NCBI RefSeq assembly: GCF_008085915.1
Contig: NZ_VSJK01000002.1
Span: forward strand, 1-64,000
Direction: 5' to 3'
Source of the DNA: Oceaniovalibus sp. ACAM 378
GTDB lineage: Bacteria > Pseudomonadota > Alphaproteobacteria > Rhodobacterales > Rhodobacteraceae
Length of the DNA stretch: 64,000 nt
Both the position numbers and the translations under genes were made by a program. Below are positions 43,781 through 52,527 of this stretch, in pieces (within the stretch, counting starts at the first letter, position 1; each line of letters begins with the position of its first letter). The notes under the pieces are model-generated. The model did not search any database. It had not been told where the DNA came from and saw only the letters and a list, made by a program, of their open reading frames with translations.

Positions 43781-44856
43781 CACTCGAACTGGATGACGTG
43801 AGCTATGTGGTTGGTGCGCAGACCTATATCCATCCGACAACCTTGACGCTGGAAAAGGGCACGATGAACGTGCTTCTCGGGCCGACGTCTTCTGGCAAGA
43901 CGACGCTGATGCGTATCATGGCGGGCCTTGATGCGCCGACGAAGGGCCGCATTCGCTGGAACGGCGAGGACGTCACAGGGCAGCGCGTGCAGGATCGCAA
44001 GATCGCGATGGTCTACCAGCAATTCATCAATTACCCGGGGATGACCGTCTACGACAACATTGCCTCCCCGATGAAGCTGATAGGGCTCGATAAAAAAGAG
44101 ATCGACCGCCGCGTCCGCGACACCGCCGCCCTGATGCAACTGACCCCGATGCTGAACCGCAAGCCGCTTGAATTGTCCGGTGGTCAACAACAGCGCTGCG
44201 CTCTGGCCCGTGCGCTGGTCAAGAACGCAGGCCTTGTGCTGCTGGACGAACCGCTGGCGAACCTCGACTATAAGCTGCGCGAGGAACTCCGCGCCGAAAT
44301 CCCCCGCATCTTTGCTGAATCGGGCTCGATCTTCGTCTACGCCACGACGGAACCCGAGGAAGCCCTGCTGTTGGGCGGCAACTGCGCCACCCTGTGGGAA
44401 GGCCGCGTAACCCAGTTCGGACCGACCGCACAGGTCTATCGCAATCCCACCGATGCGACGACGGCCCGCGTCTTTTCTGACCCGCCGATGAATTTTCTGA
44501 AGGTCGAAAAGCGCGGTGATCGGATGCACTTCGGTCAGGGAGACTCGATGCCTTCCGTTGGCCAGAACATCGCCGATGGCACTTATATGCTGGGCTTTCG
44601 CCCCAATCATCTGTCGTTGAAACCGGGCGACGGAATGGTCGCCTTTGACACGATACTCAGCGTTATGGAAATTACCGGGTCGGAAACCTATGTCCACCTG
44701 ACCCGTGACGACTCCCGCTGGGTCGGCCTGATCCACGGCGTCCGCGACCTGGATCCCGGTCAGTCCCTGACGGTCTACCTTGACCCGACGCGCATCTATC
44801 TCTTTGCGGAAAGTGGCGACCTCGTCGCCTCTGCACCCTATGCGGAGGCTGCGTAG
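43777..44856 (+). CDS. glpS: Glycerol ABC transporter ATPase GlpS
   Basis: A 359-residue MalK/UgpC-type ATPase. Walker A is GPTSSGKTT, the signature LSGGQQQR is intact and Walker B is LVLLDEPLANLD. The switch histidine that normally follows in VTHDQxEA is replaced: the segment reads FVYATTEPEEALLLGG. A C-terminal TOBE regulatory domain follows from about residue 240. Paired with GlpT it should form a heterodimer. glpS is coupled to glpD (ATGA) and ends one base before glpT. Role: glycerol import with GlpT, P, Q and V. Confidence 0.93.
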   Translation: MTLELDDVSYVVGAQTYIHPTTLTLEKGTMNVLLGPTSSGKTTLMRIMAGLDAPTKGRIRWNGEDVTGQRVQDRKIAMVYQQFINYPGMTVYDNIASPMKLIGLDKKEIDRRVRDTAALMQLTPMLNRKPLELSGGQQQRCALARALVKNAGLVLLDEPLANLDYKLREELRAEIPRIFAESGSIFVYATTEPEEALLLGGNCATLWEGRVTQFGPTAQVYRNPTDATTARVFSDPPMNFLKVEKRGDRMHFGQGDSMPSVGQNIADGTYMLGFRPNHLSLKPGDGMVAFDTILSVMEITGSETYVHLTRDDSRWVGLIHGVRDLDPGQSLTVYLDPTRIYLFAESGDLVASAPYAEAA

Positions 44857-44857
44857 C

Positions 44858-45940
44858 ATGGCCAAGATCACACTCGAGAACCTCGCGCATTCCTATCTGC
44901 CCAACCCCAAGTCAGAGGACGACTTTGCGCTGAAGGAGTTGAACCATGACTGGGTGGACGGCGAGGCCTACGCCCTGCTCGGGTCTTCCGGCTGCGGCAA
45001 GTCCACGCTTTTGAACATCATCTCGGGCCTGCTGATCCCCAGCCAAGGCCGCGTGCTGTTCGATGGAAAGGACGTGACGACTGCCCCCACTGCCGACCGC
45101 AATATCGCGCAGGTGTTCCAGTTTCCCGTCGTCTATGACACGATGTCCGTGCGTCAAAACCTTGCCTTTCCGCTGAAAAACCGCGGTATGGAGGCTTCCG
45201 AGATCGCGCGTCGGGTGCAGAAAGTTGCCGCGATGATCGACATGGAAGCGCAGCTGGATCACAAGGCGCGCGGCCTTACCGCCGACGCCAAGCAAAAGAT
45301 CTCTTTGGGCCGAGGCATGGTCCGAGAGGACGTGAACGCCTTGCTGTTTGACGAACCGCTGACCGTGATTGACCCGCATATGAAGTGGGAATTGCGCACG
45401 CAGTTGAAAAAGCTGCACCAGGATTTCGGACACACAATGATCTATGTGACCCACGATCAGACCGAGGCACTGACTTTTGCCGATAAGGTCGTCGTCATGT
45501 TCGACGGTCGCGTCGTTCAGATCGGCTCTCCGCAGGAATTGTTCGAACGCCCCGCCCATACTTTCGTTGGCTACTTTATTGGCTCACCCGGGATGAACCT
45601 GTTCGACGCGCAGATCGACGGAAACACCGCCCGCGTGGGTGACGCGACCGTGCAGTTGGACGGCGCCTATACCGCCCACGGCAAGACGCAGCTTGGCGTG
45701 CGCCCCGAATTCATCCGCCTGTCCGCTGGCGGCGAGGGCATTCCTGCCACGGTGCGCCGGGTCGAGGATGTGGGCCGCCACAAAATCGTGCGCCTTGACG
45801 TCGCAGGCCGCGAAATAAACGCCGTCGCCACCGAAGGCGAGGAGATCCCGGCCGACACTAACCGGATCACCTTCGCCCCGGGGAGCGTCAACGTCTACGC
45901 CGACGACTGGCGCGTGACACCACGGGGGACAGACGCATGA
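44858..45940 (+). CDS. glpT: Glycerol ABC transporter ATPase GlpT
   Basis: A 360-residue ABC ATPase. Walker A is GSSGCGKST, Walker B is ALLFDEPLTVID and the switch histidine is present in YVTHDQTEAL. The signature motif is replaced by LTADAKQKISLGRG, where paralogues have LSGGQ. Thus GlpT keeps what GlpS has lost and vice versa. The C-terminal TOBE domain is present. Start 44858 avoids an extension inside glpS. The stop overlaps the glpP start by four bases. Not related to the MFS glycerol-3-phosphate antiporter also called GlpT. Confidence 0.93.
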   Translation: MAKITLENLAHSYLPNPKSEDDFALKELNHDWVDGEAYALLGSSGCGKSTLLNIISGLLIPSQGRVLFDGKDVTTAPTADRNIAQVFQFPVVYDTMSVRQNLAFPLKNRGMEASEIARRVQKVAAMIDMEAQLDHKARGLTADAKQKISLGRGMVREDVNALLFDEPLTVIDPHMKWELRTQLKKLHQDFGHTMIYVTHDQTEALTFADKVVVMFDGRVVQIGSPQELFERPAHTFVGYFIGSPGMNLFDAQIDGNTARVGDATVQLDGAYTAHGKTQLGVRPEFIRLSAGGEGIPATVRRVEDVGRHKIVRLDVAGREINAVATEGEEIPADTNRITFAPGSVNVYADDWRVTPRGTDA

Positions 45941-46809
45941 ACAAGACCGTCAATCAAAAGGCATGGTTTCTGGTCCTGCCCGTTCTGATCCTCGTGGCGT
46001 TTTCTGCCGTGATCCCCTTGATGACCGTCGTGAACTATTCCGTGCAGGACACCTTCGGGAACAATCAGTTCTTCTGGGCTGGTCTCACCTGGTTCGAGGA
46101 CATGCTGCATTCCGACCGCATGTGGAACGCACTGGGACGACAGCTGATGTTCTCGGCGATCATTCTGGCGATCGAGGTGCCACTGGGCATCTTTGTCGCT
46201 CTGAACATGCCGAAGAAGGGCTTCTGGTCGTCCTTCTGCCTTGTTGTGATGTCCCTGCCTTTGTTGATCCCGTGGAACGTGGTTGGCACGATCTGGCAGA
46301 TTTTCGGCCGCGTCGATATCGGCCTGCTGGGCTATACGATGGACGCGCTGGGTTTCGACTACAACTATACGCAGGACACGTTTGACGCATGGGTCACCGT
46401 GATCGCCATGGACGTCTGGCACTGGACGTCGCTGGTCGCGCTTCTGGCCTATGCTGGTCTGCGGTCGATCCCCGACGCCTATTATCAGGCGGCCAAGATT
46501 GATCAGGCCAGCCGCTGGGCCGTGTTCCGGTATATCGAGTTGCCAAAGATGGCCGGTGTTCTGATGATCGCGATCCTGTTGCGGTTCATGGACAGCTTCA
46601 TGATCTACACCGAACCGTTCGTGCTGACGGGTGGGGGACCGGGCAACGCCACGACCTTCCTGTCCATCGACCTCGTGAAGATGGCATTGGGGCAGTTCGA
46701 TCTTGGCCCCGCAGCGGCCTTCAGTCTGATGTATTTCCTCGTGATCATGGTGATTTCGTGGGTGTTTTACACCGTCATGACCACGCTCGACAAAAGGGAT
46801 GGCAAGTAA
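45937..46809 (+). CDS. glpP: Glycerol ABC transporter permease GlpP
   Basis: A 290-residue MalF/UgpA-type permease with six membrane segments beginning at residue 8 (AWFLVLPVLILVAFSAVIPLM in part). The EAA loop, which contacts the ATPases, reads YYQAAKIDQASRWAVFRYIELP. TEPFVLTGGGPGNATTFLS is typical of sugar/glycerol permeases. It is coupled to glpT by four bases and abuts glpQ with no gap. With GlpQ it forms the transmembrane channel. Confidence 0.94.
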   Translation: MNKTVNQKAWFLVLPVLILVAFSAVIPLMTVVNYSVQDTFGNNQFFWAGLTWFEDMLHSDRMWNALGRQLMFSAIILAIEVPLGIFVALNMPKKGFWSSFCLVVMSLPLLIPWNVVGTIWQIFGRVDIGLLGYTMDALGFDYNYTQDTFDAWVTVIAMDVWHWTSLVALLAYAGLRSIPDAYYQAAKIDQASRWAVFRYIELPKMAGVLMIAILLRFMDSFMIYTEPFVLTGGGPGNATTFLSIDLVKMALGQFDLGPAAAFSLMYFLVIMVISWVFYTVMTTLDKRDGK

Positions 46810-47694
46810 ATGACCGATAGCGCAATTCCAGAAGTCGTCATCAACACGCACGAGATGGCCATCGAAAAACCGCGCACCACCCCGAAACGTTTTCGCCCCT
46901 CTGGCGGGGCGGTGGTGATGGGCCTTTACCTGCTGTTCCTGATGCTGCCGATCTATTGGCTGATCAACATGAGCCTTAAGACGAATTCCGAAATCCTTGG
47001 TGCCTTCAGCCTGTGGCCCCGCAACCTGACGTTCGAGAACTACGCGCTGATCCTGACGGACCCAAGCTGGTATATGGGTTACGTCAACTCGCTGATCTAT
47101 GTGCTGATGAACACGGCAATCAGCCTCGCGGTTGCGCTGCCTGCCGCCTATGCGTTCAGCCGCTACAGCTTCATGGGCGACAAGCACCTGTTTTTCTGGT
47201 TGCTGACGAACCGCATGGCCCCGCCTGCCGTTTTTGCGCTGCCGTTCTTCCAGCTTTATTCCAGCATCGGGCTTTTCGATACGCACATCGCGGTGGCCTT
47301 GGCGCATTGTTTGTTCAACGTCCCTCTGGCGGTCTGGATCCTCGAAGGCTTCATGCGCGGCGTGCCCAAGGAGATCGACGAGACGGCCTATATTGACGGC
47401 TACTCGTTCCCGACATTCTTCATCAAGATCTTCACGCCTCTGATCGCGTCTGGAATCGGCGTCGCGGCTTTCTTCTGCTTCATGTTCTCTTGGGTCGAGC
47501 TGCTGCTGTCGCGCACCCTGACCTCTGTCAACGCCAAGCCGATTGCCGCCACCATGACCCGCACCGTCGGTGCCGCAGGTGTCGATTGGGGCGTCCTTGC
47601 CGCCGCCGGTGTCCTGACCATCGTGCCAGGCGCCTTGGTCATCTATTTTGTGCGCAACTACATCGCCAAGGGCTTTGCCCTGGGGCGGGTGTGA
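46810..47694 (+). CDS. glpQ: Glycerol ABC transporter permease GlpQ
   Basis: A 294-residue MalG/UgpE-type permease with six membrane segments. The EAA loop reads PKEIDETAYIDGYSFPTFFIKIFTP, and PAAYAFSRYSFMG and FLVADEP-like FFWLLTNRMAPPAVFALPFF precede it. The N-terminal 35 residues are cytoplasmic and basic. It starts directly after the glpP stop. Not to be confused with the phosphodiesterase GlpQ of other bacteria. Confidence 0.94.
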   Translation: MTDSAIPEVVINTHEMAIEKPRTTPKRFRPSGGAVVMGLYLLFLMLPIYWLINMSLKTNSEILGAFSLWPRNLTFENYALILTDPSWYMGYVNSLIYVLMNTAISLAVALPAAYAFSRYSFMGDKHLFFWLLTNRMAPPAVFALPFFQLYSSIGLFDTHIAVALAHCLFNVPLAVWILEGFMRGVPKEIDETAYIDGYSFPTFFIKIFTPLIASGIGVAAFFCFMFSWVELLLSRTLTSVNAKPIAATMTRTVGAAGVDWGVLAAAGVLTIVPGALVIYFVRNYIAKGFALGRV

Positions 47695-47718
47695 TGCGCC
47701 AGTTGAAAGGAGCGTACA

Positions 47719-47994
47719 ATGCTTGACTGGATGGCATGGACCTGGCCCACCGCTTTGTTCTTCGTGATCATCGCCACCTTGCTGACCACCTTCACGGTGC
47801 TCGCGATCAAATTTCCCGAGGCGCCCCGAAAGGGCGTCCTGCGGATCGAAACCACGCGCGGTGACCGCCTGTTCATCACGCTGCTGGGGTCCGCCTTTAT
47901 CAATCTGGCGTGGCTTGGTGCGGGTCTTGGCCCGCAGCCCTACGCGCTGATCGTCTGTCTGGTCTATGCCGCAGCGGTGTTCCGCTGGGTCTAG
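47719..47994 (+). CDS. glpU: Small membrane protein GlpU (DUF2160)
   Basis: A 91-residue protein with about three hydrophobic helices (ALFFVIIATLLTTFTVLAI, LFITLLGSAFINLAWLGAGL, YALIVCLVYAAAVF). The small conserved membrane protein encoded between glpQ and glpV in rhizobial-type glycerol operons has this size and place. Its role in transport is not established. AAAGGAGCG precedes ATG 47719. Confidence 0.85.
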   Translation: MLDWMAWTWPTALFFVIIATLLTTFTVLAIKFPEAPRKGVLRIETTRGDRLFITLLGSAFINLAWLGAGLGPQPYALIVCLVYAAAVFRWV

Positions 47995-48066
47995 ACCACG
48001 TCAAAACCCGGACCAGATCATCGGCCCGGATCGTCTACGTTCAACCGTAAAGGGAGGAAACCTATT

Positions 48067-49788
48067 ATGAACGTTCTCTTGAAATCATCCACTGCCCTGG
48101 GACTGGCGCTTGCCCTGTCCCAGCCCGCGTGGGCTGATATGGCCGCCGCGACGGATTTTCTGGATAAGGAGATCGGTGACGTCTCGACCCTGTCCCGCGC
48201 GGATCAGGAAGCCGAGATGCAGTGGTTCGTCGACGCCGCCAAACCGTTTGTCGGCATGGATATCAACGTCGTATCGGAAACTATCACGACCCACGAATAC
48301 GAAAGCCAGGTGCTGGCCCCCGCGTTCCGAGCGATCACCGGGATCAACATCACTCACGACCTGATCGGTGAAGGCGACGTCGTCGAAAAACTGCAGACCC
48401 AAATGCAGTCGGGCGAGAATATCTATGACGCCTATGTCAACGACTCTGACCTGATCGGCACCCACTGGCGCTACCAGCAGGTCCGCAACCTGACCGATTG
48501 GATGGCGAACGAAGGCAAGGACGTTACCTCGCCCACGCTGAACCTCGAAGATTTCATCGGTCTGGACTTTACCACCGCCCCCGATAGCAAACTTTACCAG
48601 CTGCCGACCCAGCAGTTCGCGAACCTTTACTGGTTCCGCTATGATTGGTTCAACGACGAGCAGAACAAAGCCGATTTCAAGGAAAAGTACGGCTACGATC
48701 TGGGCGTGCCTGTGAATTGGTCCGCCTACGAGGATATCGCCGAATTCTTCACCGGTCGCGACCTGTCGCGCATGGGTGTCGAAGACGCGATCTATGGCAA
48801 CATGGACTACGGCAAGAAGGACCCCAGTCTGGGTTGGCGTTACACCGACGCATGGATGTCCATGGCCGGGATGGGCGACAAGGGTGAACCCAACGGCCTG
48901 CCGGTCGATGAATGGGGCATCCGCGTAAACGAGAATTCGCAGCCCGTCGGTGCCTGCGTGGCGCGTGGCGGCGCAACGAACTCTCCCGCCGCTGTCTATG
49001 CCGTGGACAAAGCCATCAACTGGCTTCAGAAGTATGCGCCGCCCGCCGCCGCCGGCATGACCTTTTCCGAGGCCGGACCGGTCCCGGCGCAGGGCAATAT
49101 TGCGCAGCAGATGTTCATGTACACCACCTTTGTCGCACCGCTGGTCGACTCGGCGGCTGTGATGAACGAGGACGGCACGCCGAAGTGGCGTCTCGCCCCC
49201 AGCCCGCATGGCGCGTACTGGGAAGAGGGCATGAAAGTCGGCTATCAGGACGTGGGCAGCTGGACGCTGATGAAATCCACTCCTGTGGATCGCGCACAGG
49301 CCGCATGGCTCTATGCGCAGTTCGTCACCTCGATGACCGTCGATGTGAAGAAATCCGACGTGGGACTGACCTTTATCCGCGAGTCCACGATCAGCTCTGA
49401 CCACTTCAGCGAACGTGCGGACAAGCTGGGCGGTCTGGTGGAATTCTACCGTTCGCCCGATCGCGTCCGCTGGTCGCCCACGGGGACCAACGTGCCCGAC
49501 TATCCCAAGCTGGCACAGCTGTGGTGGCAGAACATCGGCGACGCCATGTCCGGTGCGAAGACATCCCAGGCGGCACTCGATCAATTGTGTGCCGACATGG
49601 AGAGCGTGATGGACCGTATCGAACGCTCCGGTGTTCAAGGTGAGCTCGGCCCCGTGCTTGGCGAACCGCAAGAGGCCTCCTATTGGCTGGAAGGCCAGCC
49701 AGGCGCGCCCAAGCCCAAGCTGGAAAACGAAGATCCGAAGCCGGAAACCATCGGCTATGACGAGCTTGTTTCATCCTGGAACCAGTAA
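48067..49788 (+). CDS. glpV: Glycerol-binding protein GlpV
   Basis: A 573-residue periplasmic solute-binding protein, unusually large, as in the GlpV family. The signal peptide is MNVLLKSSTALGLALALSQPAWA in two parts. Family blocks include YDAYVNDSDLIGTHWRYQQ, PTQQFANLYWFRYDWF and WSPTGTNVPDYPKLAQLWWQNIGDAMSGA. AAGGGAGGAAA precedes the start. It captures glycerol for GlpSTPQ and ends the operon, followed at once by a perfect intrinsic terminator. Confidence 0.93.
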   Translation: MNVLLKSSTALGLALALSQPAWADMAAATDFLDKEIGDVSTLSRADQEAEMQWFVDAAKPFVGMDINVVSETITTHEYESQVLAPAFRAITGINITHDLIGEGDVVEKLQTQMQSGENIYDAYVNDSDLIGTHWRYQQVRNLTDWMANEGKDVTSPTLNLEDFIGLDFTTAPDSKLYQLPTQQFANLYWFRYDWFNDEQNKADFKEKYGYDLGVPVNWSAYEDIAEFFTGRDLSRMGVEDAIYGNMDYGKKDPSLGWRYTDAWMSMAGMGDKGEPNGLPVDEWGIRVNENSQPVGACVARGGATNSPAAVYAVDKAINWLQKYAPPAAAGMTFSEAGPVPAQGNIAQQMFMYTTFVAPLVDSAAVMNEDGTPKWRLAPSPHGAYWEEGMKVGYQDVGSWTLMKSTPVDRAQAAWLYAQFVTSMTVDVKKSDVGLTFIRESTISSDHFSERADKLGGLVEFYRSPDRVRWSPTGTNVPDYPKLAQLWWQNIGDAMSGAKTSQAALDQLCADMESVMDRIERSGVQGELGPVLGEPQEASYWLEGQPGAPKPKLENEDPKPETIGYDELVSSWNQ

Positions 49789-49801
49789 GTCGTTGATACC
49801 G

Positions 49802-49834
49802 GCCGGGGCACACAGGCTGTGCCCCGGCTTTTTT
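49802..49834 (+). terminator. Intrinsic terminator of the glp operon
   Basis: A perfect 11-base stem, GCCGGGGCACA with TGTGCCCCGGC, surrounds a 5-base loop. TTTTTT follows at 49829-49834. It lies 13 bases after the glpV stop and is the clearest terminator in the window. Confidence 0.95.
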
Positions 49835-49946
49835 GTGCCCGGTTTATCGAGGTATCCCTTTCTCGCCCATGGGCGACGGGAACGGCGATGGCGTCAGGCC
49901 GGTATAGGCCCGCCGCGAACACGGGCGTGTATCTCCGAGGATCCGC

Positions 49947-51155
49947 TCATTTCGGGTTCGAGGTGACGCCGTCACGCTGTAACCCTGCGATGTCGGCGTC
50001 GGAATAGCCCGCTTCGCGCAGGATCGCTTCGTTGTGTGCCCCAAGATCAGGCGCCGGGTGACGGATCTGTAGCGGCGAGGCGCCGAATTTCATTGGAAAT
50101 CCTGTCATCTTGACGTTCCCATGCCCAGGATGCGGGACGTCCAGGATCATTTCCTGAGCGGCGACCTGCGGATCGGCCAGCGCCTCGGTCATCGACTGGA
50201 CCCGTCCACAGGGGACGCCTGCACGGTTCAGACGTGTGATCCAGTTGGCCTGAGTATCATCGGCCAGCGCCGCGTTTATCATCGCGTTGAGGTCCTGCCG
50301 CCGATCCAGCCGTTTGGCATTCGTGTCGAAAAGCGGGTCGCCCATGACATCGCCAAGCCCCAGTTCGCCCAGGAATTTGCCACAGATCGACTCGGTCGAC
50401 GGCGCGACGGCAATGTCGCCGTCCGACGCGTGAAACAGACCATAGGGTGAGGCAATCGGGTGATCGTTGCCGGTCGGTGTCGGATCTTGCCCGGTGGCCA
50501 ACGCGCCCGACGACAGATAGGCCATCATCGACAGCATGGACATCATCATCGAGGCTTCCACCCGTTGCGCCGGTCCACCTGCTTCGCGCCCGCGCAGGGC
50601 CGACACCGCAGCCAGTGCAGCGTAAAGGCCGCAAACCAGATCGGTAATCGGCGGAGCCGAGCGTATCGGCCCGGTCTCTGTCGATCCGTTCGTCGACATG
50701 AACCCCGACATGGCTTGCGCGATGAAATCGAATGCGGGGCGGTCGGCATAGGGCCCGGTCGAGCCATATCCGTTGATGCTGACCACGATGAGCTTTGGGT
50801 TTATTCTGGCCAATGTTTCAGGGGTCAGCCCCATCTTGACCAGAACGCCGGGGCGAAAGTTCTCGGTCAGGATGTCGGCGTTGGCCAGCAGACGGTGCAG
50901 AACTTCCTTACCCTTTTCCGACCGCAGATCCAGCGTCAGTGACCGCTTGTTGCGGTTGAACCCGGCGAAATACCACGACATGCCGTCGATGATTTCACCC
51001 TGAGTCCGCACGCTGTCACCGCCGGTAGGGGCCTCGATCTTGATGACGTCCGCGCCCAGATCGCCAAGGATCATCGAACAGAACGGCCCCGACAGGATAC
51101 GGGTCAGATCGATCACGCGAACCCCGGAGAGGGGCAGTTGCGACAGGTCATTCAT
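49947..51155 (-). CDS. Class III CoA-transferase (CaiB/BaiF family)
   Basis: A 402-residue CoA transferase that moves CoA between acids without a free energy-rich intermediate. The N-terminal LPLSGVRVIDLTRILSGPFC and LGDLGADVIKIEAPTGGD are diagnostic. The catalytic Asp lies in PAFDFIAQAMSGFMS. AALAAVSALRGREAGGPAQRVEASMM and the C-terminal DLGAHNEAILREAGYSDADIAGL complete the family picture. It overlaps the HMG-lyase-like gene by four bases, so the products act in one pathway: activation of an acid to its CoA ester, then cleavage. Confidence 0.92.
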   Translation of the reverse strand: MNDLSQLPLSGVRVIDLTRILSGPFCSMILGDLGADVIKIEAPTGGDSVRTQGEIIDGMSWYFAGFNRNKRSLTLDLRSEKGKEVLHRLLANADILTENFRPGVLVKMGLTPETLARINPKLIVVSINGYGSTGPYADRPAFDFIAQAMSGFMSTNGSTETGPIRSAPPITDLVCGLYAALAAVSALRGREAGGPAQRVEASMMMSMLSMMAYLSSGALATGQDPTPTGNDHPIASPYGLFHASDGDIAVAPSTESICGKFLGELGLGDVMGDPLFDTNAKRLDRRQDLNAMINAALADDTQANWITRLNRAGVPCGRVQSMTEALADPQVAAQEMILDVPHPGHGNVKMTGFPMKFGASPLQIRHPAPDLGAHNEAILREAGYSDADIAGLQRDGVTSNPK

Positions 51156-52111
51156 CCCCGGGCCGTCGCGGTCATCTGCGGGTCGAATTTTCTAAGACGC
51201 GGTCCGGCCTTCAGAATTTGCCCCGGAAGATCGCGGCCCAACGTGTCTTGCGTCATACGCGCGACGTCTGTGATCCCCTCAAGGTCGATCCCGGTCTCGA
51301 AACCGCTTTCTTGCAACAGATAAACCAGATCCTCGGTGCAGATATTGCCGGTGGCGCCGGCTGCAAAGGGACAACCACCCAGACCCCCGATCGAGGCGTC
51401 ATAGTAACTGACGCCCTCGGCCAGACCGGTCATCACGCAGGCCAGCCCGACACCGCGCGTATTGTGGAAATGCAGACAGATCTCGACTTCCGGCGCTTCG
51501 GCACGGATGGCCCGTATGGCGGCGCGAACGCTGGCGGGCGTCGCCATGCCGGTGGTGTCGCCCAGACTGACGCGCTTGGCGCCAAGCTCCTGATACCGTC
51601 TGGCAATCTGCGCCACGCGTTCGGGCGGGACGACACCTTCGAACGGGCAACCAAAGGCCGTAGCGATCCCGCCTTCGACCGCGATTCCCTCGCGGTGCAT
51701 GAGAGCGGTTACGACTTCAAATTCAATCAGGGACTGATCAACCGAGCGGTTCACATTCTTGAGGTTGTGCGTGGCAGAGGCCGACACGACCGTATGCACC
51801 GCATCGACCCCTGCCGCCGCGGCACGTTCCGCGCCTTTCAGGTTCGGGATCAGTGCCGAAACAACCGACCCCGCAGGCCGTCGGATGCCCGCGATCACCT
51901 CGGTCGCATCGGACAGCTGCGGCACGGCGCGGGGGCTGACAAAGGACGTGACTTGCACGTTGCGCACGCCGGCCGCGAACATCGCGTCTACGATTTCGAT
52001 TTTGCGGGCGGTGGGTATGAAAGTCTTTTCGCTTTGAAACCCATCGCGCGGTCCGACTTCGCAGACGGTGACGGCGCTGCCTTCGGAAAGCGGGGTGCTG
52101 GCATGTTTCAT
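51152..52111 (-). CDS. Hydroxymethylglutaryl-CoA lyase family protein
   Basis: A 319-residue TIM-barrel lyase of the HMG-CoA/citramalyl-CoA lyase group. The catalytic Arg-Asp is in VCEVGPRDGFQSE, the metal-binding His-x-His in CLHFHNTRG and the reactive cysteine in GGLGGCPFAAGATGN. GDTTGMATP is also present. The enzyme cleaves a 3-hydroxy-3-methyl acyl-CoA to acetyl-CoA plus a keto acid or acetoacetate. Start 52111 (MKHASTPL) excludes 53 non-homologous residues. Coupled to the CoA transferase and divergent from a Tct transporter, it points to a dicarboxylate such as citramalate or 3-hydroxy-3-methylglutarate as inferred substrate. Confidence 0.88.
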   Translation of the reverse strand: MKHASTPLSEGSAVTVCEVGPRDGFQSEKTFIPTARKIEIVDAMFAAGVRNVQVTSFVSPRAVPQLSDATEVIAGIRRPAGSVVSALIPNLKGAERAAAAGVDAVHTVVSASATHNLKNVNRSVDQSLIEFEVVTALMHREGIAVEGGIATAFGCPFEGVVPPERVAQIARRYQELGAKRVSLGDTTGMATPASVRAAIRAIRAEAPEVEICLHFHNTRGVGLACVMTGLAEGVSYYDASIGGLGGCPFAAGATGNICTEDLVYLLQESGFETGIDLEGITDVARMTQDTLGRDLPGQILKAGPRLRKFDPQMTATARG

Positions 52112-52527
52112 GGAAAACCTTTCGATTGCAGGCGGTTTGAATGACGGGATCATCGACGCAGGAAGGGGCACGACCTGCGATTCTGTACCAGAATGCCCGC
52201 AGAAACCGCAGCTTAGCAAGGCACGCGCCGGAGATTCCTTGCAATCTTTCTGGATGCGATCGAAAGCCAACCCGCCCGGGGCTTGATATTCTATTTCCCC
52301 TCGGCCCCTGTCTGTTGTTTGTTCGTATACACTTGAAAATAAGGGGAAACGCAGGCTGCGGCGTGCGTGATGCGCCCATGCCCATCGCGCTGAGTGACGT
52401 CGTTTTTCGCACGCCAGCCATCACATCTCAAGATGGCATATTTCGAGATAGACTTTCGCACGCTTGAGTTTCCGGCAAATGTGTACTTCTGTGTCCGGAA
52501 TCTATGCAACGGGAGGAGTTCGTACCC
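52112..52527. promoter_or_regulatory. Divergent control region between lyase and tctC genes
   Basis: A 416-base gene-free spacer between divergent units. The centre is AT-richer, and GTATAC at 52325-52330 is a palindromic core of the type bound by GntR/FCD regulators. CTCAAG and CTTGAG, exact complements, occur about 30 bases apart near 52428 and 52463. GGGAGGAG at 52511-52518 is the ribosome site of tctC. No regulator gene lies here; a truncated LysR is at the far end of the tct genes. Confidence 0.4.
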
